Shown: positions 25,449 through 32,029 of the stretch, piece by piece
Numbering within the stretch: the stretch's first letter is position 1
Layout: every line of letters begins with the position of its first letter
From: Sulfitobacter sp.
GTDB lineage: Bacteria > Pseudomonadota > Alphaproteobacteria > Rhodobacterales > Rhodobacteraceae
Direction of reading: 5' to 3'
NCBI GenBank assembly: GCA_024636445.1
Contig: JAGXHE010000046.1
Coordinates: 1 to 32,029 of the forward strand
DNA: 32,029 nucleotides
Notes under the pieces: generated by a model
Told to the model about the DNA's origin: nothing
The model's database searches: none
The model's input: the letters and a program-made list of their open reading frames with translations, nothing else
Program-made: the position numbers and the translations under genes

Positions 25449-26111
25449 CTAGAAATCGCTCCACAATCCCAGCTTGATCCCGTAGCTGGCGACGCTGCTG
25501 CGCGTGGCCTCGACCCCGACCACATAGCTGAACTTGCCGCTTTTCGGAGTAAAGACATAGGACGGCGACAGCGTGGTGCTGGTGCCGCCCAGACTGTCCA
25601 CCGTCCAGAACATCTGCATCATCGCCTTGCTGCGATCACTGAACGTCAGACCCGCGGTCGTGTCGATCTTCAGGCTGTGCACCGATGTGCCGAAATCCCA
25701 CTGCGCCGCACTGTCCAGTGCCAGCCAGCCGTCGTATTTGCCCAACGTGATGCCCCGGCCATAGCTCAGCCCCAGTTTCGCCAGCGGCGTGGCCGCGATT
25801 TCCTGAAACGCAACACCCAAGCCGATCTGATAGGCCCAGACACCTTTGCCGCCAAAGGGCAGGGCGCGGCGGGCAAAGATATGGCCGGTGCCCGATTGCC
25901 CCGCCGGGGTCAGCTTCATGTCGATATCCAGCCCGACGGTGGTCTTGGCGGTCAGCCCGTACTCCAGATAGAAACCGTTCTGGGCGTCGAACTGGTCCGT
26001 CATGCCGGTCGAGGTGGCGGTGAACCCCTCCCCCTTTTCGCGCAGCCACGCCCCCGCATCGGCAGGCGCCGCACATAGACTTGCGCAAAGAATGGCGATC
26101 CACAGACGCAT
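25449..26111 (-). CDS. Exported beta-barrel-like protein of unknown function
   Basis: A 220-aa protein with a signal peptide (MRLWIAILCASLCAAPADA-G, about 1-19). The mature part is made of alternating strand-like stretches (GFYLEYGLTAKTTVGLDIDM, GVWAYQIGLGVAFQE, KFSYVVGVEATRSS, YGIKLGLWSDF) ending in phenylalanine, as outer-membrane proteins recognised by the BAM complex do. Strand pattern and final F suggest a small 8- to 12-stranded barrel. I do not recognise a named family. GGGGGA is 5 nt before the ATG. It converges on the beta-helix gene, sharing a hairpin. Confidence 0.75.
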   Translation of the reverse strand: MRLWIAILCASLCAAPADAGAWLREKGEGFTATSTGMTDQFDAQNGFYLEYGLTAKTTVGLDIDMKLTPAGQSGTGHIFARRALPFGGKGVWAYQIGLGVAFQEIAATPLAKLGLSYGRGITLGKYDGWLALDSAAQWDFGTSVHSLKIDTTAGLTFSDRSKAMMQMFWTVDSLGGTSTTLSPSYVFTPKSGKFSYVVGVEATRSSVASYGIKLGLWSDF

Positions 26112-26153
26112 GACGATCCCCCCGGACTGGACCTCCACTTGAGCGGAACATGG

Positions 26154-26169
26154 TTAACAGGGGGTTACC
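26154..26169. promoter_or_regulatory. CtrA-like site upstream of the beta-barrel gene (one mismatch)
   Basis: TTAA-N7-TTACC against the CtrA consensus TTAA-N7-TTAAC, 43 bp before the minus-strand start at 26111 and 131 bp before the plus-strand peptide gene. A weaker match than the site at 29842. Confidence 0.35.
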
Positions 26170-26299
26170 AAACATGACCTCGCACTTGCGCGATGCCGAC
26201 AGTTCGGAATTCCCGAAACTTTCTTGGAACCAACCCGCCGCTGACGTGGTTAGGTGACCACAAACACAGGATTTTGAAGAGTTTTCACAGGAGACCATC

Positions 26300-26539
26300 A
26301 TGAGTACCGGAGCCAAGATCGCCCTCGCCGTCCTCGCAGTTGTCGTGATTGCCGCAGGCATTTACATGATCGATATCGACCAGACAGCAGAGGGCAACCT
26401 GCCCGAATATGACGCAGAGGTAGGGTCGGTCGACGTGACCTCCGAAGAGCAAACCGTGACCCTGCCGGATGTGGATGTGACGACGGAAGAAACCACAGTG
26501 ACCGTCCCCGACGTCACGGTCACACCGCCTTCGGAATAA
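26300..26539 (+). CDS. Small membrane-anchored acidic protein (79 aa)
   Basis: No named family is recognised. One hydrophobic segment (about residues 5-23, KIALAVLAVVVIAAGIYMI) is followed by an acidic, Thr/Val-rich tail with a repeated VDVT/VTVP theme (SVDVTSEEQTVTLPDVDV, then TTEETTVTVPDVTVTPPSE). The N-terminus has no cleavage site, so it is probably an inner-membrane anchor with the tail outside. AGGAG precedes the ATG by 8 nt. A strong terminator follows 52 nt after the stop, so the gene is monocistronic. Upstream, GGAAC-N17-GGTT at 26226-26251 resembles an ECF or heat-shock promoter, weakly. Proteins of this type occur in other Rhodobacteraceae as far as I recall. Confidence 0.75.
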   Translation: MSTGAKIALAVLAVVVIAAGIYMIDIDQTAEGNLPEYDAEVGSVDVTSEEQTVTLPDVDVTTEETTVTVPDVTVTPPSE

Positions 26540-26591
26540 GAGCAACCCGCATCGAACGGATGTTTGTTGCAAAGTTCAGTAACGAGTTCCT

Positions 26592-26621
26592 GGCCCCTTG
26601 CAGCACGCAGGGGGCCTTTTT
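26592..26621 (+). terminator. Rho-independent terminator of the 79-aa gene
   Basis: GGCCCCTTGC pairs with GCAGGGGGCC (one G-U) around a 5-nt loop, then five T. It lies 52 nt after the stop. Confidence 0.85.
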
Positions 26622-26705
26622 CATGCCATCCGGTTTGCACCTGTGCAGAGTGACAGTGCAAAGGCGCACGTTGAGCGTCCGGGTGCCGCGTGATAGGTTG
26701 CCACC

Positions 26706-27257
26706 ATGATAAAACCCGCAAATCCTCTGGCGCTGGATCAGCGCGACGGCCTTCCCGACAGCCTGCGCGTGCTGGCCGATGCCTATCCGCGTGGCACGTG
26801 GGAAAAGCACGACAATTTCAACCAGATGATCCAGTTCTGGATGCAGCGGCACATGATGTTCCGCCAGTTGATCGGGCTGCTGAACACCGACGCCGAACAG
26901 CTGATGGACCGCAACATCGCCTTCAACGACTACGCCCCGCGCCTGTCGCATTACGCCGGATCGCTGCTGAACGAATTGCATGGCCACCACCACATCGAAG
27001 ACGCGCATTACTTCCCGCAACTGATCCGGCTCGACAGCCGCATCGAACGCGCCTTCGACCTGCTGGAAAGCGACCATCTGGCGATGGACGGCCTGCTGCA
27101 CGGCATGGCCAACGGCGCCAACGCGGTGCTTCAGGGTGGCGAGATCGGCACCTTCCGCGACACCCTGACAGGTTTCGGCACCCTGCTGGAACGCCACCTG
27201 ACCGACGAGGAAGACATCGTCGTCCCCGTGGTGCTGGAAACGGGGTTTCAGGGGTAG
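26706..27257 (+). CDS. Hemerythrin domain-containing protein
   Basis: A 183-aa cytoplasmic helical-bundle protein that can hold a di-iron site for sensing or binding O2 or NO. Ligand candidates are His in MQRHMMFRQ, the HGHHHIEDAHYFP cluster, His in LLESDHLAMD and the final HLTDEEDIVVP set, in the order of an HHE/hemerythrin bundle. No helix-turn-helix, GGDEF or kinase domain is attached, so it is a stand-alone form, which in other bacteria acts in oxidative or nitrosative stress and iron handling. It converges on uvrB, 20 bp away, and lies after a terminator. Confidence 0.9.
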   Translation: MIKPANPLALDQRDGLPDSLRVLADAYPRGTWEKHDNFNQMIQFWMQRHMMFRQLIGLLNTDAEQLMDRNIAFNDYAPRLSHYAGSLLNELHGHHHIEDAHYFPQLIRLDSRIERAFDLLESDHLAMDGLLHGMANGANAVLQGGEIGTFRDTLTGFGTLLERHLTDEEDIVVPVVLETGFQG

Positions 27258-27277
27258 GCCAAAGCAGAGGCAGACCC

Positions 27278-29479
<2,202 letters not shown>

Positions 29480-29628
29480 GGCAGTCTCGCTTTCATCCCC
29501 CAACTTGGGCCGTTTCACGCGCGGCGCAAGGGGGTGACGCGGCATTGCTGCCAGAATTTGTCAGCAGTCAGGTGCCAAGACTGGCTTACGGCCCGTCGCG
29601 AGTGTCGTCGCCGGTATCGTCTAGCGGA

Positions 29629-29817
29629 TCAGTGGCAGTGAACAGGCTGAGACCCGCCATGACAACATTGACCCGGAGGCGATGATTTCCGGCAGCCACC
29701 GCTGTGGGCGATAACAGTCTGGTCGGCACGGACAAGCAGAGCGTTTTGTGGTCCAGCCAGGACCGGTGTGCAAAAAGCCGATGCGGCGCAGAACGTAAAG
29801 ACTGACAGGTATTTCAT
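29629..29817 (-). CDS. Small secreted Cys/His-rich peptide (62 aa)
   Basis: A short gene with a clear ribosome site (AAAGGTC, 8 nt before ATG). The product has a signal peptide (MKYLSVFTFCAASAFCTPVLA, about 1-21) and a mature part of 41 residues. Its C-terminal half holds H38, C42, C51-C52, H53, H60, C61 and H62 in HSGGCRK, PPGQCCH and PVHCH. Four cysteines and four histidines in 25 residues suggest a disulfide-stabilised metal-binding peptide in the periplasm. I recall similar GGCRK-PPGQCCH-HCH peptides in this group but cannot name a family. A perfect CtrA site lies 25 bp upstream. It runs between uvrB and the divergent NDUFS4-like gene. Confidence 0.78.
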   Translation of the reverse strand: MKYLSVFTFCAASAFCTPVLAGPQNALLVRADQTVIAHSGGCRKSSPPGQCCHGGSQPVHCH

Positions 29818-29841
29818 AATTTTTGACCTTTGATAAAATGG

Positions 29842-29857
29842 TTAACACCACGTTAAC
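29842..29857. promoter_or_regulatory. CtrA-type binding site in a divergent promoter region
   Basis: TTAA-CACCACG-TTAAC matches the full CtrA consensus TTAA-N7-TTAAC, and GTTAAC occurs twice so the site reads the same on both strands. It is 25 bp before the 62-aa peptide start and 161 bp before the NDUFS4-like gene. The consensus is known from Caulobacter; use here is inferred. Confidence 0.55.
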
Positions 29858-30017
29858 GCCTTTAAGGCACCATCGGTCAACGCGCACGGCCTCTCGATGG
29901 CCTTGGGGCAATGGCACACCCGGCACCCGGCACCCGCACGCGGCCCGCGTCAAAACGCATCTTGCCCCACGCGGCAAAATTGCCGATATATCAACACGTC
30001 ATAACAGGAGCCTGTCC

Positions 30018-30329
30018 ATGCGCGCACGAATCTTCCAACCCGCCAAAACCGCCATGTCCTCGGGCAATGCGCGCACCAAGGGCTGGGTGCTGGAATTCAT
30101 CCCCACCACCGCGCGCACGGTCGATCCGCTGATGGGCTGGACCTCCTCCGACGACACCCAGGCCCAGGTCCGCCTGCAATTCGACACCCGCGAACAGGCC
30201 GAAGACTACGCCCGCGAAAACGGCATCGACGCCGTGGTCCAGGACCCCAACAAGCGCAAGGTCAACATCCGCCCCGGCGGCTACGGCGACAACTTCGCCA
30301 CCAACCGTCGCGGTGTGTGGACACACTAG
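30018..30329 (+). CDS. NADH dehydrogenase accessory subunit, NDUFS4/ETC complex I type
   Basis: A 103-aa protein of the ETC_C1_NDUFA4/NDUFS4 family, the 18-kDa accessory subunit of complex I found in mitochondria and alphaproteobacteria. Hallmarks are [18 protein letters not shown] at the start, [24 protein letters not shown], and the end [17 protein letters not shown]. It stabilises the peripheral arm near the NADH site. CAGGAG lies before the ATG. The nuo genes are not in the window, as is usual since this subunit is encoded separately. The ATG at 30018 is chosen because it matches the family start. There is a 128-bp gap before the next gene, without any tRNA seen. Confidence 0.93.
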   Translation: MRARIFQPAKTAMSSGNARTKGWVLEFIPTTARTVDPLMGWTSSDDTQAQVRLQFDTREQAEDYARENGIDAVVQDPNKRKVNIRPGGYGDNFATNRRGVWTH

Positions 30330-30458
30330 GCAGCAGGCTGGCGCAACTTCGAACAGACGCTTCGGCAGATTGCCCAAGACGTGCGCCTGCATCACTGCCG
30401 CGCGACCGCAGCCCCAGAAACGGCAGCCCAAGGGGTCGCCCCCTATCCAAGGCCAGCC

Positions 30459-31379
30459 ATGACCATCACCCACCTCGTGACCCATTCGGGCGGCTTTCAC
30501 GCCGACGAACTTTTGTCGTCGGCGATCCTGACGCGCCTGTTCCCTGACGCCGAACTCATCCGCAGCCGCGACAAGGGCTGGATCACGCCCGCCTCCGACC
30601 GCATCATCTACGACGTCGGCGGGCAGTTCGATGCCTCCGCGCAAATCTTCGACCACCACCAGCGCCCCAATCCCCTGCGCGACGATGGCCAGCCCTACAG
30701 CTCTTTCGGGCTGATCTGGGCGCAGTATGGCCGCGACTACCTGACGGCGATGGGCGTGCCCGCGCGCGATATCGACCTGATCCACGCCTCCTTCGACCGT
30801 GGCTTTGTGCTGCCGGTCGACCTGCTGGACAACGGTGCGGTGAACGCCTCCGAGGCCGGGCCGATCTTCGCCGCGATGACGCTGCCGGTGCTGCTCGAAA
30901 CCCTCAAGCCCGCCTTTGACGATCCGACAGACGACGCCGACGACCGCGCCTTCATGGCGGCCCTTCCCGTGGCGCGCGCCTTCGTCGAGGCGCAGGTCAA
31001 CCGCCGCGCCGCGAAACACCGCGCCGAGGCGATGGTGCTGGCCGCAATCGAGGCCGCAGGCGAAAACCGCGTTCTGGAATTGCCGATGGGGATGCCGTTC
31101 CGCGCAGGCGTCGAAAAGGCTGGCGCCGATCACCTGCTGTTCGTCGTCCACCCGCGCGGCACCGACTGGGCGCTGACCACCATCCGCATCGGCGACGACA
31201 CGTTTGACAACCGCGCCGATCTGCCCGCCGCATGGGCAGGGCTGACGGATGCGGCACTCGAACAGGCCTGCGGCATCAAAGGTGCCAAATTCTGCCACAA
31301 CGGCCGCTTTATCGCCGTCGCAGACAGCCGGGACGCGATCTTGCAGATGGCGCAACTGGCCGTGTCCGAGGCAGAATAG
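30459..31379 (+). CDS. MYG1-family protein (UPF0160 metal-dependent hydrolase)
   Basis: A 306-aa protein of the MYG1 family, DHH-related. The N-terminal motif THSGGFHADELLSSAIL holds the His/Asp metal ligands; IIYDVGGQFDA and IFDHHQRPN give the second set. Further conserved stretches are YSSFGLIWAQYG and SFDRGFVLPVDLLDNG. In eukaryotes MYG1 is a 3'-5' RNA exonuclease; the bacterial role is unproved, so nuclease or phosphodiesterase activity is inferred. Length is close to the family (300-330). ATG 30459 is right before the conserved strand; the ribosome site is weak. A broken acetyltransferase gene follows directly. Confidence 0.9.
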   Translation: MTITHLVTHSGGFHADELLSSAILTRLFPDAELIRSRDKGWITPASDRIIYDVGGQFDASAQIFDHHQRPNPLRDDGQPYSSFGLIWAQYGRDYLTAMGVPARDIDLIHASFDRGFVLPVDLLDNGAVNASEAGPIFAAMTLPVLLETLKPAFDDPTDDADDRAFMAALPVARAFVEAQVNRRAAKHRAEAMVLAAIEAAGENRVLELPMGMPFRAGVEKAGADHLLFVVHPRGTDWALTTIRIGDDTFDNRADLPAAWAGLTDAALEQACGIKGAKFCHNGRFIAVADSRDAILQMAQLAVSEAE

Positions 31380-31395
31380 AGACACGTTAGGGCGA

Positions 31396-31695
31396 GTTTC
31401 AGGGATCGGGGCGCTCAAGCCACTCAATGCACGCCACGGCGAGTTGAAATCAATGCACACCGCAGCCGGGGCCCGCGGCAAGGGCGTCGCGCGTGCGATC
31501 CTGCGCAGCATGATCTAACTGGCCCAAAGCAAGGGCCTGCACCGTCTCAGCCTAGAGACCGGAACGACCGAGCTCTTCGCCCCCGCCCGCGCGCTCTACA
31601 CGGCCCAGCTCTACGAGGCCCAGGGGTTCGAGACCTGCCCGCCTTTCGGCGACTACAGCCTCGACCCCTCAAGCCTGTTCATGACGCGCAACATC
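31396..31695 (+). pseudogene. Broken GNAT-family N-acetyltransferase
   Basis: The frame after the MYG1 stop reads VSGIGALKPLNARHGELKS and MHTAAGARGKGVARAILRSM, the central GNAT strand and the acetyl-CoA loop (R-G-x-G-x-A pattern). A TAA at 31516-31518 interrupts it. The same frame then continues LAQSKGLHRLSLETGTTELF, APARALYTAQLYEAQGFETC and DYSLDPSSLFMTR, the normal end of the family. The stop falls where related proteins have an acidic or neutral residue, so a GAA-to-TAA change is likely. The N-terminal third (about 55 residues) is missing and no start is seen, so a deletion joined it to the MYG1 gene. The natural stop also seems lost. Confidence 0.8.
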
Positions 31696-31714
31696 CAGCC
31701 GCGTGTCTCGTGGC

Positions 31715-32029
31715 TCAGCCAGCAGGCGCGAACACACCGCAGGCAATGCGTGATCCGGCATCGCCGGACGGCTGCGACGTATAATCATCGGCATCCGCGT
31801 GCACGATGAACGCTGCGCCATCCTCGTCCATGATCATGCCGTCGATGTCCAGCAGGTCCAGAAAGGCATCCGCCTTCAACACGCCATTGGCGCCAACCGT
31901 CATGTTGGGCATGTCACCCGGATGCGGGCCACCTTCGGCCAACACGCCGTGCATCTGGTCGCCGGCAATATGCCCGCCCGCAGATGTGAAATCATCGGCA
32001 GAGCAATCGCCGGTCTCGTGCAGGTGTAC
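31715..32029 (-). CDS. sodC: Cu/Zn superoxide dismutase (SodC), 3' part
   Basis: The last 104 codons of a periplasmic-type Cu/Zn superoxide dismutase; the gene continues past the right edge. The visible part begins VHLHETGDCSADDFTSAGGH. The HxH copper pair (HLH), the bridging and zinc His and Asp residues in AGGH, MHG and PHPGD, and the last copper His in FIVHADADDY are all present. The disulfide Cys of GDC and of IACG match the family. The end RIACGVFAPAG is usual. The signal peptide would lie outside the window. It reads toward the broken acetyltransferase with a 20-bp gap. Confidence 0.93.
   Translation of the reverse strand, partial: VHLHETGDCSADDFTSAGGHIAGDQMHGVLAEGGPHPGDMPNMTVGANGVLKADAFLDLLDIDGMIMDEDGAAFIVHADADDYTSQPSGDAGSRIACGVFAPAG

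Noticed and set aside
24393-26078. Plus-strand frame of about 561 codons across the end of the beta-helix gene and the complement of the beta-barrel gene
   Set aside because: It spans two real genes and their shared hairpin; Arg/His/Gln-rich translation without any recognised domain.
26226-26251. ECF sigma (EcfG-like) promoter GGAAC-N17-CGTT before the 79-aa gene
   Set aside because: The downstream element reads GGTT and not CGTT, and the general stress sigma system is uncertain in this group; noted only as a weak resemblance.
30330-30458. tRNA or small RNA gene in the gap after the NDUFS4-like gene
   Set aside because: No cloverleaf arms or T-loop sequence could be found, and no promoter-terminator pair is visible.

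Overview
The window reads as a chromosomal segment of an alphaproteobacterium of the Rhodobacteraceae (Roseobacter) type. The evidence is the high GC content, the class I lysyl-tRNA synthetase, an NDUFS4-type complex I accessory subunit, a LuxR/LuxI pair, a CtrA-type TTAA-N7-TTAAC site, and many short secreted or anchored proteins with families I associate with this group. I see no prophage, IS element, CRISPR array, tRNA or rRNA gene.

Layout. At 1-1140 are the start of a YbbA-type ABC ATPase, a divergent TesA-type esterase and a cold-shock protein. At 1473-11806 is a reductive pyrimidine degradation and uptake locus. It holds preT-preA (dihydropyrimidine dehydrogenase), a convergent RutR-type TetR repressor, an N-carbamoyl-beta-alanine amidohydrolase, a 106-aa protein of unknown function, dihydropyrimidinase, and an NMT1/THI5-like ABC importer (ATPase, two permeases, binding protein) closed by a strong terminator. 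The enzymes cover the three steps from uracil or thymine to beta-alanine or beta-aminoisobutyrate; the aminotransferase that would follow is not here. Two 16-bp sites sharing the half-site TTTACCA lie before preT and before the amidohydrolase gene, and the second matches the known RutR consensus at 13 of its 14 fixed positions, so the local repressor probably controls both transcripts.

At 11920-13565 is a quorum-sensing pair, luxR then luxI on the minus strand, with a perfect 7+2+7 inverted repeat (candidate lux box) in the 98-bp gap before luxI. The synthase carries an unusual C-terminal extension and luxR seems to start at TTG.

The rest is mostly housekeeping: L,D-transpeptidase, EttA, a membrane protein, NadD, a DMT exporter, a DacB-type carboxypeptidase, a TerB-like protein, LysRS-I and a DUF4864 lipocalin-sized secreted protein. 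Then come a 761-aa right-handed beta-helix protein resembling tailspikes and GH28 enzymes, a small outer-membrane-like protein, a 79-aa anchored acidic peptide, a hemerythrin and UvrB. A 62-aa secreted Cys/His-rich peptide and an NDUFS4-like gene diverge from a perfect CtrA site. The right end has a MYG1-family protein, a broken GNAT acetyltransferase and the 3' part of a Cu/Zn superoxide dismutase.

The most useful leads are the paired RutR operators, the unknown 106-aa gene inside the pyrimidine operon, the extended LuxI with its candidate operator, the Cys/His peptide beside the CtrA site, and the isolated tailspike-like protein. All functions are inferred from recognised family motifs read by eye; nothing was searched or computed.
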